From assembly GCA_017547205.1 (NCBI GenBank), contig JAFYQH010000019.1:1-34446 (forward strand): 34,446 nt of DNA. The letters are read 5' to 3'. The notes below the pieces were generated by a model. The model saw only the letters and a program-made list of their open reading frames with translations, made no database searches and had not been told where the DNA came from. Made by a program: the position numbers and the translations under genes. The stretch comes from Bacteroidaceae bacterium. Lineage in GTDB: Bacteria; Bacteroidota; Bacteroidia; Bacteroidales; Bacteroidaceae. Shown one piece after another: positions 23,901 through 31,845 of this stretch; the first letter of the stretch is position 1; each line of letters opens with the position of its first letter.

Positions 23901-24240
23901 GCAATGGACAAAGCCGTCGGCCGTACTAATGTGCGAGGATAACTATTCAAACGCTCATGGCTTCCCGGCAACATACAAGGCACTGGGCCTTGGCAAACTC
24001 ATCGGTGCTCCGGTTCCAGGAACCATGACTGCCGTGTGGTGGGAGACACAGATAGACCAGAGCATAGTGTTCGGTGTGCCACAGGTAGCAATCAAGGACA
24101 TGAACGGCAACTACCTGGAAAACCAGCTGCTGATGCCGGACATCGAGGTCTACAACTCACCCGAGGACAATCTCAGCGGCCGCGACAGACAGATAGAAGC
24201 AGGAGTAAAACACCTGCTCGAGGTTATAGGAAAGAAATAA
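20938..24240 (+). CDS. secreted tricorn-like S41 serine protease
   Basis: This 1100-residue exported protein (signal peptide MKKRILLSLLCAGTLLAQAQ) has the tricorn order. N-terminal beta-propeller repeats come first (CAISPDGTTIAF, PVWSPCGKKLAFSS, VDVSPDGRSIVYSA, FSPDGKEVAFLED, FAWSPDGKWFLAKY). A further barrel follows, then a PDZ-like region (ILKKSPLATSGSKIKTGDIIEAIDG, about 820-850) and the C-terminal S41 domain. The predicted catalytic set Ser788-His789 (NASHTG), Ser1004 (NYSNAHGF) and Glu1061 (YLENQ) has nearly the same spacing as tricorn Ser745-His746, Ser965 and Glu1023. A run made almost only of Lys, Glu and Asp (about residues 560-617) interrupts the second propeller. The single-gene context gives no substrate; peptide breakdown in the periplasm is likely. 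Confidence 0.92.
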   Translation: MKKRILLSLLCAGTLLAQAQVTPRWLRNCAISPDGTTIAFTYKGDIYTVDSKGGEARQLTSQSSYDSHPVWSPCGKKLAFSSNREGSIDIYLVAKEGGTPKRLTTNSGEEYPTAFLNDKEILYITSAMPSSEYGQFPSTTFAQVYKVPVDGGRPQLFSSEKMESPCISSDGMKIIYHDIKGYEDKWRKHHTSSITRDIWMTNIEGERKFTKLTTNKGEDRNPVWAADNDTYYYLSEQGGSANIFRASLSGKAKAQQVTNHSKHPVRFLSIAKDGTMCYAYDGDIYTIKEGESAKKVKIQLTADIASNERSRATYTSGASAVAATPNGKEVAFVVRGDVFVTTVDYKTTRRITDTPEQERNVDVSPDGRSIVYSAERGGVWGIYMTSIVREDDKYFTYAAELKEEPLVVTDKASFQPKFSPDGKEVAFLEDRTTLRVINLKSKKVRTVLPGKYNYSYSDGDQDFAWSPDGKWFLAKYIAIGGWNNTDIALVKADGSGEIHNLTESGYTDASPRWVLGGKAMIWSSDRAGFRSHGSWGSHRDIYIMFFDSEAYDKFRMNKEELAMYEEEKKLEKEKADKAKAEEEKKKEEKNKKNSKKEGDKKDEKKEEKKDDKKEDEKLLKFDLANRHDRIIRLTRMSGSIGDAILTQDGSKLYYQANYNGSGDLWEYDTKEGNNNVAVKGFGWGKMNVDKDEKFAYTVSGAIKRFDMGSKAVKNIDFSAEYNYRPLAEREYIFDHVWKQVKDKFYVKDLHGVDWEYYGKEYRKFLPHIANNVDFADLLSELLGELNASHTGARSGLGSNYSTAVLGAFYDEKHTGDGLKIKEILKKSPLATSGSKIKTGDIIEAIDGQKIEAGKDYYPMLENKSGKKVRLSMYSPKSKERWEEWIKPIGKGTESNMLYDRWVERRRAMVDSLSGGRIGYIHIKEMNSNSFRKTYSELLGKYRNHEAVLIDTRHNGGGWLHEDLAILLSGKEFQRFEPRGQYIGSDPFAQWTKPSAVLMCEDNYSNAHGFPATYKALGLGKLIGAPVPGTMTAVWWETQIDQSIVFGVPQVAIKDMNGNYLENQLLMPDIEVYNSPEDNLSGRDRQIEAGVKHLLEVIGKK

Positions 24241-24261
24241 AATACAGATGACATAAACGAT

Positions 24262-24289
24262 AAAAGGCTTGCATTCGTGCAAGCCTTTT
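24262..24289. terminator. bidirectional terminator with TTCG tetraloop
   Basis: A perfect 12-bp stem (AAAAGGCTTGCA / TGCAAGCCTTTT) with loop TTCG lies between the protease stop (24240) and the convergent stop at 24311. A- and T-ends make it usable from both sides. Confidence 0.9.
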
Positions 24290-24310
24290 GTCGTATGTAA
24301 CATACTAATG

Positions 24311-25075
24311 TCATTTTACCTCTACAGTAAGCCCGTCATACGCAAGAAACACACCCTGCGGCAGGCACTTGCTTATCTTTGCATGCAAACCGATATGATG
24401 CATCAGATGTGTGAGATAAGCAGCTTTTGGCTTTACATAGTCAATTATCGCTAACGCCTCAAGTACGGTCTGGTGGGTTTTGTGCGGTTTTGAGAAACGC
24501 AGTGCATTTATGACAAGCACCTCTACCCCCTTAAGTTTTTCAAGTTCACCCGGCTCAATATAGCTCATGTCAGTAATGTATGCAAGCTTGCCGAAACGGT
24601 AGGCCGTAATAGGGAACATTCCATGGAACACACGCAAGGGCGTAGCTTCTATTTCACCAACTCGGAACGGGGTCTTGTGGTCAATCGAGTTTACTTTAAT
24701 ATTGGCAACACCGGGATATTTCACTCTGCCGAAGCAATAAGGGAAGAAAGCACGTATCTGCATTTCAGTCTCACGGTCGGCAAAAATCGGCAGCTCCTTG
24801 GCACGCGTGTACGGGCGCAGATCATCAATTCCTACGACATGGTCGTAGTGCTTGTGCGTCATCAGCAGAGCATCAATATTCTTTACATCGGCACGCAACA
24901 TCTGTTCCCTGAAGTCCGGGCCGCAATCAATAAGCAATGTTGTCCCTTCATGTTCTACAAGAGCAGAACAACGCAGACGACGGTCGCGTGGATCGGTCGA
25001 TGTACACACCTCGCACTTGCACCCTATTTCGGGGACGCCTGTTGATGTACCTGTTCCTAAAAACGTGATTTTCAT
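24311..25075 (-). CDS. MBL-fold metallo-hydrolase, PhnP-like
   Basis: This 254-residue metallo-beta-lactamase-fold hydrolase has the metal motif THKHYDHVVGIDDL (His74, His76, Asp78, His79) and a start typical of the PhnP branch (FLGTGTSTGVPEIGCKCEVC). It also has LLIDCGPDFREQ and a late histidine stretch (THLMHHIGLH). The CxCxxC segment near residues 19-24 is the extra zinc site seen in PhnP. Relatives open cyclic phosphodiesters such as phosphoribosyl 1,2-cyclic phosphate. No phosphonate genes are nearby, so the substrate here is open. It starts 4 nt after the murB stop and is probably co-transcribed with murB. Confidence 0.88.
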   Translation of the reverse strand: MKITFLGTGTSTGVPEIGCKCEVCTSTDPRDRRLRCSALVEHEGTTLLIDCGPDFREQMLRADVKNIDALLMTHKHYDHVVGIDDLRPYTRAKELPIFADRETEMQIRAFFPYCFGRVKYPGVANIKVNSIDHKTPFRVGEIEATPLRVFHGMFPITAYRFGKLAYITDMSYIEPGELEKLKGVEVLVINALRFSKPHKTHQTVLEALAIIDYVKPKAAYLTHLMHHIGLHAKISKCLPQGVFLAYDGLTVEVK

Positions 25076-25079
25076 CGTC

Positions 25080-26090
25080 CTATTCTATTACATTAACTTC
25101 CATTGACAATACCACACCGAACTTTTCCTTGACTGAAGAAACAACATCTTTTGCAAAGTCAAGTACATCCTGCCCCTTGGCACCTCCAAGATTCACAACG
25201 ACAAGAGCCTGGCGGCTGTATACACCGACATGCTCATGTGGGGTTGCCTTCCACCCGCACTGCTCTATCATCCAACCGGCAGAAAGTTTTACATCTCCAC
25301 ATGGCAGCGGATATTGCGGCATGGATGGGTAGCGTTCAAGCAGACCGGCTGCAACAGTGCTGTCTACAACCGGGTTCATGAAGAAACTTCCGGCACTGCC
25401 AATCCTGTATGGATTCGGCAGCTTGCTTTCCCTTATATCACATACAGCCTTGCGGACATTCCCGAGTGTTTCCCCACCCAACTCCTGGACTTTCTCATTG
25501 AGGTTACCATAAGAGAGCTTGAACGGAGCACTCTTCTTTAGCCTGTATGTGACATGAGTGATTATATTCTTCCTCTTCTCCTCGTCCTTGAATATGCTGT
25601 ATCTGTACGAGAAACGGCATTCGTCATGGGTAAACACCCGCTTTTCGGCTGTGCCGATTGAAATAGCCTCGACAATTTCAATAAGTTCGCCGGCCTCGAC
25701 CCCATATGCGCCCACGTTCTGCACTGCACTTGCACCTACCTCACCGGGAATGGCCGACAGATTTTCCAATCCATACCAACCCTGCTCTACCGTATATGCA
25801 ACAAGTTCATCCCAGTTCACTCCGCTGCCTACACGCAGGAGAATATCATCATCGGCACACGGTAACAATTCCATTCCTTTTATTGCAGAATGGAAAACAG
25901 TGCCATTGAAATCATTCACGAAAAGCAGATTGCTGCCACCGCCAATGACCAGGGCTTTTCCTTTGAACCCGTCACCGAGAAATGCAACAAGTTCCTCTTC
26001 GGAACCGAATTCTACGAACTCTCTTGCAGTAGCTTCAATGCCGAATGTGTTATGTTTGATGAGCGGATAATCGCTTAATTGTTTAACCAT
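25080..26090 (-). CDS. murB: UDP-N-acetylenolpyruvoylglucosamine reductase
   Basis: This 336-residue FAD enzyme reduces UDP-GlcNAc-enolpyruvate to UDP-MurNAc with NADPH, the second committed step of peptidoglycan synthesis in the cytoplasm. FAD-binding motifs VIGGGSNLLF and LENLSAIPGEVGASAVQNVGAYG are present. YRYSIFK and the proton-donor region GSAGSFFMNP (Ser235, matching E. coli Ser229) are also clear. Length and the presence of the YxxS-type insert fit the type I (E. coli-like) enzyme. The metallo-hydrolase gene follows after 4 nt. The leader contains a perfect 14-bp palindrome just after the promoter. Confidence 0.97.
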   Translation of the reverse strand: MVKQLSDYPLIKHNTFGIEATAREFVEFGSEEELVAFLGDGFKGKALVIGGGSNLLFVNDFNGTVFHSAIKGMELLPCADDDILLRVGSGVNWDELVAYTVEQGWYGLENLSAIPGEVGASAVQNVGAYGVEAGELIEIVEAISIGTAEKRVFTHDECRFSYRYSIFKDEEKRKNIITHVTYRLKKSAPFKLSYGNLNEKVQELGGETLGNVRKAVCDIRESKLPNPYRIGSAGSFFMNPVVDSTVAAGLLERYPSMPQYPLPCGDVKLSAGWMIEQCGWKATPHEHVGVYSRQALVVVNLGGAKGQDVLDFAKDVVSSVKEKFGVVLSMEVNVIE

Positions 26091-26101
26091 TTTTGATAAC
26101 C

Positions 26102-26115
26102 TTGTCTATAGACAA
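26102..26115. promoter_or_regulatory. perfect 14-bp palindrome in the murB leader (possible operator)
   Basis: TTGTCTATAGACAA is a perfect inverted repeat with no spacer. It sits between the predicted murB transcription start (about 26117) and the ATG at 26090. The position suits a repressor site, but no regulator is known for it. Confidence 0.4.
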
Positions 26116-26123
26116 TATAGATG

Positions 26124-26155
26124 CGAATTTACCCTTTTTCTATCAAAAAAACAAT
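26124..26155 (-). promoter_or_regulatory. murB promoter
   Basis: On the minus strand ATTG (26155-26152), a 20-bp spacer and TAAATTCG (26131-26124) make a near-consensus Bacteroidetes promoter, about 34 nt upstream of the murB ATG. Confidence 0.55.
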
Positions 26156-26214
26156 AAAACAGCCACCCGACTACAGAATTGCAGATTTTTACAACAAAAA
26201 AAACAATACAAAAT

Positions 26215-26240
26215 CGCTTCTACAGCATGCTGTAGAAGCG
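26215..26240. terminator. perfect 26-bp palindrome, probable terminator of the hemolysin III gene
   Basis: CGCTTCTACAGCA followed directly by its reverse complement gives a perfect 26-bp palindrome, which as RNA folds to an 11-bp stem with a 4-nt loop. On the minus strand it is followed by ATTTTG and a T-rich tract, and it lies 89 nt after the hemolysin III stop. The T-run is not immediate, so a protein-binding site is an alternative. Confidence 0.6.
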
Positions 26241-26328
26241 AAAAAAGGTATTTTAAAGCCCGCGAGAATCGAATATTTTCATCAAAGCCGATATCGGCAT
26301 CGGGAAAACACAGCCACAGGCCCTTAAT

Positions 26329-26991
26329 TCAAAGGAACGTTGTCAGTACCTTCCATATTGCCATCATGTGGCACGCAGTACCCAAAAGTACGAAGAAATG
26401 GAAAATCGCATGAGCATACTTCAATTTGTGCAGGCTGTAGAGAACCGCACCTGTAATATACGCAATGCCCTCACCAATTACCCAAAGGAAGACTGAAAGT
26501 GGGACTGCATTGTAGAACTGCTTGGTAGCGACAAGAATCGTAAGCCCCATGAGAACAAAACATACTGTTTCTATTCTGTTATGTTTTTTCAAACTTACAA
26601 GACTTATCGAAGTGCCTACAATTGCACAAAGCCAACAGAAAACGAATATACCCCACCCCCAATAACCGACATCACGCATAGCAATGAGTACCAACGGGGA
26701 ATAGCTTCCCGCGATATGCCAGTATATGGCACTATGGTCAAGTTTCCGAAGCCTGTACCTCCAGGGAGTTCCGGCTTTGCAGGCATGATAGCTTGTCGAG
26801 AAGACATACGAGCTGAGCATTCCGAAGACATACAGCAAAACGCTCATCAGAGCTATAGCATCGGCACCTTTTGTTATTGTTTCATGGAGAAATAACGCAC
26901 TCACAACAAGCCCGCCAAGAATACCGAATGCGTGAGTTGCCACATTAAGCCTTTCTTCCCCTTTTATATAAATCTTTTCGCTAATATTCAT
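26329..26991 (-). CDS. hemolysin III / PAQR family membrane protein
   Basis: This 220-residue inner-membrane protein has seven hydrophobic spans. It keeps the conserved polar residues of the PAQR/hemolysin III family: Ser and His in STSYHACK, Asp-His in KLDHSAIY, and the two late histidines in YAHAIFHFFVLLGTACH. These residues form a metal site in the related adiponectin receptors, hinting at a membrane hydrolase, but the bacterial role is unproven. The frame extends to a GTG at 27063. The ATG at 26991 is chosen because family members begin near MNISEKIYIKGEERLN and the 24 extra residues look non-homologous. It has its own promoter. Confidence 0.88.
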   Translation of the reverse strand: MNISEKIYIKGEERLNVATHAFGILGGLVVSALFLHETITKGADAIALMSVLLYVFGMLSSYVFSTSYHACKAGTPWRYRLRKLDHSAIYWHIAGSYSPLVLIAMRDVGYWGWGIFVFCWLCAIVGTSISLVSLKKHNRIETVCFVLMGLTILVATKQFYNAVPLSVFLWVIGEGIAYITGAVLYSLHKLKYAHAIFHFFVLLGTACHMMAIWKVLTTFL

Positions 26992-27085
26992 GGTAGTAAA
27001 TACTGTATGCCTACAGGCGGTGACAGCAGTCAATGACATTATATAACAATCCACTGAAAGCACATAGTGTTTTCATGGCATATCG

Positions 27086-27116
27086 CAAAGATAGAGGATT
27101 TTGTGTATAAAGCAAT
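27086..27116 (-). promoter_or_regulatory. promoter of the hemolysin III gene
   Basis: On the minus strand ATTG (27116-27113), 19 bp, then TATCTTTG (27093-27086) fits the Bacteroidetes consensus with one mismatch in the -33 box. The leader to the ATG at 26991 would be about 88 nt. Confidence 0.65.
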
Positions 27117-27138
27117 GATGTAAGATTATTTTTAAATA

Positions 27139-27173
27139 AAAAAGGCCGATTGTCAACAACAATCGGCCTTTTT
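27139..27173. terminator. strong terminator after glgP
   Basis: A perfect 15-bp stem (AAAAAGGCCGATTGT / ACAATCGGCCTTTTT) with a 5-nt loop begins 21 nt downstream of the glgP stop. It has A/T ends on both strands and also insulates the hemolysin III promoter. Confidence 0.92.
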
Positions 27174-27193
27174 CAACTATTTATAAAATCTTT

Positions 27194-29758
27194 TTATGCA
27201 AACCACTTAACGTATGCAAAGTCCATACGGTGAGGAAGTTCCTCATGGTTAGGATACATACGGAATGCGATTCTGAACTCACCTGCATTTGTAGGAGCAA
27301 TCTCAGCACCGAATGTAAAGATGTTGCCCTCACGCTTTGTAACCTCAAGAGGATATGTCATGAATACATGATCGTGGCCCTTTGAATCGGGAGCGAGAAC
27401 AACGAGCTCAACAGCAACAGCGTTGTCAAGACCCTTCTCGTCAACAGTTACAGTAACGTTGTACTTGTCACCGGCTGACATTGCACCGTTCAGGAAGTCC
27501 TGGTGGCCCTCAACAGAGAGAACCTCAACTGCATTCCACTTTGCAGCAACCTCTTCCTTCCACTTTGCGAGTTCGCGTACAAGTTTTGAATCGTTAGCAA
27601 CAAGACGGTGATAACGCTCAGCCTGCTTGCAGTAGAACTTGCTGTAGTAGTCGTCGAGCTGACGCTTCATTGTAAAGTGAGGAGCAACCTCCGCGATAGA
27701 CTTCTTGATGCATGCGATCCACTCGTCAGAGTAAGCCTTTCCGCCACGGTTGTAGTACATCGGCAGAATCTCGTTCTCGAGGAGAGTATAGATTGTAGCA
27801 GCGTCGAGCTGATCCTGGAACTCCTGGTTCTGGTATGTACGCTCCTCTTTCAGAGCCCAACCTGCACCCGGCTTGTAACCCTCGCACCACCAACCGTCGA
27901 GGACAGAGAAGTTGAGGACACCGTTCATGAGAGCCTTCTCACCTGATGTACCTGATGCCTCGAGAGGACGTGTAGGAGTATTCATCCAGATATCCACACC
28001 CGATACGAGCAACTTAGCGAGATCCATATCATAGTTCTCGAGGAAGATGATTTTGCCCACGAACTCAGGACGGCGTGACACCTCGATAATCTTCTTGATC
28101 AAGCCCTGGCCTGCACCATCGTGCGGGTGAGCCTTACCTGCAAAGAGGAACTGGATAGGACGCTCGGGGTTGTTGAGCAACTTTGCGAGACGGTCGAGGT
28201 CTGTGAAGAGAAGGTGAGCGCGCTTGTATGTAGCGAAGCGGCGTGCGAAACCGATAACAAGAGCATCGGGATTAATCTTCTTCACAACGTCAACGATACG
28301 CATAGGGTCGCCCTGGTTCTTCAACCAATCCTCGCTGAACGCCTTCTTGATATAGTTGATAAGCATCTTCTTGCGAGCAACGCGTGTGTTCCAGATAGTC
28401 TCGTTAGAGATGTTCTCGATAGCGTGCCAGATGCTCTCGTTTGACTGGTCACCGATGAAGCTTGGGTCAAAGTTCTTCTTATAGAGCTCGTCCCACTCAG
28501 GAGCAACCCATGTAGGATAGTGAACACCGTTGGTTACATAACCCACGTGGTTCTCCTCGGGATAGTAACCCTTCCAAATCTCTGCGAACATTGACTTTGA
28601 CACCTTACCGTGGAGGCGGCTCACACCGTTGATCTCCTGGCATGTGTTACAAGCGAATGTTGACATACAGAAACGCTCGTTCTTGTCACCCGCATTGATG
28701 CGGCCAAGGTTCATGAGGTCGTCCCATGTGATGTTGAGCTGGCTTGCATAACCTCTCATGTACTTGCCGAAGAGAGCCTCGTCGAAGTAGTCGTGACCTG
28801 CAGGCACCGGAGTGTGCACAGTGTAGAGAGAGCTTGAGCGTACAATCTCAAGAGCCTCCTCGTAAGTGTAACCGGTCTTGATGTACTGTGTCAGACGGTA
28901 GAGGTTGCAGAGAGCTGCATGACCCTCGTTGCAGTGATAGATATCCTTCTTCACACCCATCTTCTCGAGAGCAATCATACCACCGATACCGAGCAGAATT
29001 TCCTGCTTCAGACGGTTCTCCCAGTCACCGCCATAAAGTTTGTGTGTGATAGGCTTGTCGAACTCGCTGTTCATGTCGAAGTCAGTGTCGAGGAGGTAGA
29101 GGGGCACACGGCCTACGTTTACTCTCCACACGTTTGCATGAACATAGTAATCGATATAAGGAACATGTATTACCAGCGGAGTTACACCGTCAGCCTCGTA
29201 TACGCGCTCGATGGGAAGCTGGTTGAAGTTCTGTGCATCGTAGTTGGCGATCTGTGAGCCGTCCATAGAAAGAGACTGGCTGAAGTAACCGTAACGATAC
29301 AGGAAACCAACGGCACACATGTCAACGTTAGAGTCCGAAGCCTCCTTCAAATAGTCACCGGCGAGAATACCGAGACCACCTGAATAAATCTTTAGGACGC
29401 TTGTGAGACCATACTCCATACAGAAGTATGCTACAGAAGGACGCTCTGCGTTGGGCTTAACGTCCATATATTTGCGGAAATCGGCATAAACATCAGCCAA
29501 TTTGTCAAGGACAGCCTTGTCCTTTGAGAGTTCATCGAGTTTCTCAACACCCAACTTCTCGAGAAGAAGTACAGGGTTACCGCCACAAGCCTTGTAAAGG
29601 TCGGCATCAAGCATGTTGAAGAGACTCTTTGCCTCCTCGTTCCATACCCACCAAAGGTTACGTGACAACTCCTCGAGCGGTTTCAAAGACTCGGGGATGT
29701 AAGATTTAACATTAACAGTTTTCCAACTTGGTTGGTTTGTGTTACTAATAGCAATCAT
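27194..29758 (-). CDS. glgP: alpha-glucan (glycogen/maltodextrin) phosphorylase
   Basis: This 854-residue GT35 enzyme releases glucose 1-phosphate from the ends of glycogen or maltodextrins with phosphate. Landmarks are [26 protein letters not shown] near residues 105-130, [29 protein letters not shown], and [19 protein letters not shown] containing the pyridoxal-phosphate lysine Lys608. It belongs to the shorter-active-core branch of bacterial alpha-glucan phosphorylases, with a C-terminal beta-rich part (about 740-854) beyond the catalytic domains. It lies 28 nt after the glycogen synthase stop, so storage and breakdown enzymes appear to share one transcript. The switch between them is probably set by enzyme control and not by separate promoters. 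Confidence 0.95.
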   Translation of the reverse strand: MIAISNTNQPSWKTVNVKSYIPESLKPLEELSRNLWWVWNEEAKSLFNMLDADLYKACGGNPVLLLEKLGVEKLDELSKDKAVLDKLADVYADFRKYMDVKPNAERPSVAYFCMEYGLTSVLKIYSGGLGILAGDYLKEASDSNVDMCAVGFLYRYGYFSQSLSMDGSQIANYDAQNFNQLPIERVYEADGVTPLVIHVPYIDYYVHANVWRVNVGRVPLYLLDTDFDMNSEFDKPITHKLYGGDWENRLKQEILLGIGGMIALEKMGVKKDIYHCNEGHAALCNLYRLTQYIKTGYTYEEALEIVRSSSLYTVHTPVPAGHDYFDEALFGKYMRGYASQLNITWDDLMNLGRINAGDKNERFCMSTFACNTCQEINGVSRLHGKVSKSMFAEIWKGYYPEENHVGYVTNGVHYPTWVAPEWDELYKKNFDPSFIGDQSNESIWHAIENISNETIWNTRVARKKMLINYIKKAFSEDWLKNQGDPMRIVDVVKKINPDALVIGFARRFATYKRAHLLFTDLDRLAKLLNNPERPIQFLFAGKAHPHDGAGQGLIKKIIEVSRRPEFVGKIIFLENYDMDLAKLLVSGVDIWMNTPTRPLEASGTSGEKALMNGVLNFSVLDGWWCEGYKPGAGWALKEERTYQNQEFQDQLDAATIYTLLENEILPMYYNRGGKAYSDEWIACIKKSIAEVAPHFTMKRQLDDYYSKFYCKQAERYHRLVANDSKLVRELAKWKEEVAAKWNAVEVLSVEGHQDFLNGAMSAGDKYNVTVTVDEKGLDNAVAVELVVLAPDSKGHDHVFMTYPLEVTKREGNIFTFGAEIAPTNAGEFRIAFRMYPNHEELPHRMDFAYVKWFA

Positions 29759-29786
29759 ATTTTTTTAATTAAATGAATATTTCAAG

Positions 29787-31448
29787 TTATTTTCTCTTTC
29801 CTGCAGCTTCGAGTGCCACGGCATATGCCTTGTAGTAGTTCTTTATAAAGTGCTTCCACAGAGCCTTCTCGGCCAGTTTCACAACCTTCTTTCTGCACTC
29901 AAGTACCTCCTTTTCGGAAAGTTTTGCAAAGATACAAATAGTTTTTGTAATAACCTCGGCTGCATCGAAATAGTTGCTATCATTCCTGCATATAACCTCT
30001 ACTCCATCAGCCAATTTGCCTTCATGACCGAGCACCGAGTTCACCCATAGACCGAAGCCGGCAAGGTTGGTTGTAATGGTAGGAATGTGGAACGCTGCAC
30101 TCTCCAGCGGAGTATAACCCCAAGGCTCATAGTACGAGGGATATATGCACAAGTCATCACCGATGAGAACATCGTAATACTCTTTGTCGAAGATACCGTC
30201 ATTGCCCTTGAGATAGCAAGGAACATATATAACCTTCACGCGGTTACCGCCATGACGGTTATCAATGCACAAGCTGCGTATGGTGCAGGCAATCGCATCG
30301 TCATAGAAATTGTTCAGGTTATGTGTAAGGTAAGGGTTCGGCAGCGGAGTATCCCATGACTGCGCATCACTCTTGAGACGCTTCACCAGGTCCTCGCGCG
30401 CATCGCCCGACCATGCAGGCACATCAATGAACGCAACAACATCACGGTCAATCTCACCGCATCCGTTCAGTCGTGCCATAGCCTCAAGGAACATGTCGAT
30501 ACCTTTGTTGCGCATCTCCATGCGGCCACCTATACCTATTATTATAGCATCATCCTTTATGTTGTCACCTGTCAGAGCCCTTGCCACGCGAAGTCGTGCA
30601 TCACGTGCAGCCTTCCTTCTTGCAGTAAACTCCTTGCCTACAGGAACAAAATCCTTCTCGAAACCATTCTCAAGAATTACATCGCACTCGCGGCCCACAA
30701 GCTGCTTGCATTCGCGCGCTGTAATCTCGCTCACCGTCGTGAAACAGTCTACGTTCAGCGCAGTCGTCTTCTCGACCGACTGTTTGGACTGAACATTCAA
30801 CTCCTCGGCCATCTGGTCTCCGTTGTAACCATCGAAATAGTCGTAGAGCGGCTTGCCATTTGATGCAATTGAACGACCGATGCTTGTTGCATGTGTTGTA
30901 AAGATTGTTCCCACAGCAGGCAAGTTCTTCTTGAGGTACAATGCAGCACCACCACTCTGCCACTCGTGAGCCTGAACAACGACATTGCTGCCGGCCTTTA
31001 TATTTGTATTGTAGAAACTTTCGATAACCTTGCCAACTGCGTAACCGAAAATCATAGAATCGTCGTAATCGCCGTAGCCGTGCAGTGAATCCACCCCGAA
31101 GTCATTCCACAATTCGCCGTAAATGGCATCCTTGTCATCCATGTAACCGGTATAATCAACAAGAACCACCTTCGGACGGCCAGGTATTTCCCAATAACCG
31201 CAACGCACTGTCAGCTTATCGTCGCAAACACTTTTGCGCCACCCGTTCCACAGGCGCTTGTCCTCGGTAAAAAGCGGGTTCTCCTTCTCCTTCCAAAGAT
31301 CGGGACCAATATAAATGGCATTCAGCCCCTCCACATCAGAGAGCGTACGAGCCTTGGTTGATACTACGGTATATATACCGCCGACCTTATTGCAGACCTC
31401 CCAACTTATCTCAAAAAGATATTCGGGAAGCAAATCATTCTTTTTCAT
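29787..31448 (-). CDS. glycogen synthase, GT3 (eukaryotic-like) type
   Basis: This 553-residue glycosyltransferase belongs to family GT3, the animal/fungal glycogen synthase type, not the GT5 GlgA of most bacteria. It shows LFEISWEVCNKVGGIYTVVS at the N-terminus, IFTTHATSIGRSIAS, TTVSEITARECKQL, VILENGF, and the C-terminal YPSYYEPWGYTPLESAAFHI with the conserved glutamates. GT3 enzymes extend alpha-1,4-glucan from UDP-glucose. It is shorter than the animal enzyme and lacks its phosphorylated tails. The frame opens upstream at 31499, but the ATG at 31448 fits the family start (MKKNDLLPEYLFE). glgP follows after 28 nt. The leader carries a strong hairpin. Confidence 0.94.
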   Translation of the reverse strand: MKKNDLLPEYLFEISWEVCNKVGGIYTVVSTKARTLSDVEGLNAIYIGPDLWKEKENPLFTEDKRLWNGWRKSVCDDKLTVRCGYWEIPGRPKVVLVDYTGYMDDKDAIYGELWNDFGVDSLHGYGDYDDSMIFGYAVGKVIESFYNTNIKAGSNVVVQAHEWQSGGAALYLKKNLPAVGTIFTTHATSIGRSIASNGKPLYDYFDGYNGDQMAEELNVQSKQSVEKTTALNVDCFTTVSEITARECKQLVGRECDVILENGFEKDFVPVGKEFTARRKAARDARLRVARALTGDNIKDDAIIIGIGGRMEMRNKGIDMFLEAMARLNGCGEIDRDVVAFIDVPAWSGDAREDLVKRLKSDAQSWDTPLPNPYLTHNLNNFYDDAIACTIRSLCIDNRHGGNRVKVIYVPCYLKGNDGIFDKEYYDVLIGDDLCIYPSYYEPWGYTPLESAAFHIPTITTNLAGFGLWVNSVLGHEGKLADGVEVICRNDSNYFDAAEVITKTICIFAKLSEKEVLECRKKVVKLAEKALWKHFIKNYYKAYAVALEAAGKRK

Positions 31449-31510
31449 TATCAAATTATAATTCAAAAAAACAGTGTGTCCTCTCCCGGACAACATCATT
31501 ATATAACAAG

Positions 31511-31544
31511 AAATAGGGAGAAGGGACTACCCTCCTCTCTATTT
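31511..31544 (-). promoter_or_regulatory. long hairpin at the 5' end of the glycogen synthase leader
   Basis: On the minus strand AAATAGAGAGGAGGG pairs with CCCTTCTCCCTATTT across a TAGT loop: 15 positions with one A-C mismatch and one G-T pair. The stem begins about 6 nt after the -7 box, so it would form at the very 5' end of the transcript. It could stabilise the mRNA or block an upstream element. No T-run follows, so it is not an attenuator by itself. Confidence 0.55.
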
Positions 31545-31549
31545 GACTG

Positions 31550-31557
31550 CAAAATTA
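31550..31557 (-). promoter_or_regulatory. -7 box for the glycogen synthase/phosphorylase unit
   Basis: The minus strand reads TAATTTTG, an exact TAnnTTTG match, 102 nt upstream of the ATG at 31448. The -33 region is AT-rich without a clear TTTG. Confidence 0.6.
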
Positions 31558-31845
31558 ATATTTTATTTTTGAATATTAAAATTAATTAAGGATTTGATAT
31601 CAACACCCCTGCAATCCCATCAAATTTGAAACAAAAAAGCACCGTAACCCAATCATTCTGTTCCTGCGAATCTTGTTAATACCCCGTTCCTGCGGATGTT
31701 CCCATCTGCAGGATGCGAGTATTAGCATCTCCCGATGCGAAATTTATTGTCGGGATTGGAAAATCCCTATACCCGATTACAGCGGACAAAGAACATCCAC
31801 CGTGATGGTGTTTCCTCCTCTGCCGATATACTGTTCTATGATTTG
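31558..31845. other. intergenic stretch with small hairpins and a short open tail
   Basis: No gene is recognised. The stretch holds small inverted repeats: GATGC/GCATC (31717-31734), GCATC-TCCC-GATGC, and GGGAT/ATCCC (31753-31769). It also has two copies of GTTCCTGCG (near 31660 and 31686). On the minus strand, 31848-31778 is open, ends at TAA and would read IIEQYIGRGGNTITVDVLCPL without a start codon. It may be the tail of a lost gene. Confidence 0.35.

Noticed and set aside
26992-27063. GTG start for the hemolysin III protein
   Set aside because: It would lie within about 16 nt of the predicted transcription start and adds 24 non-homologous residues. The ATG at 26991 fits the family.
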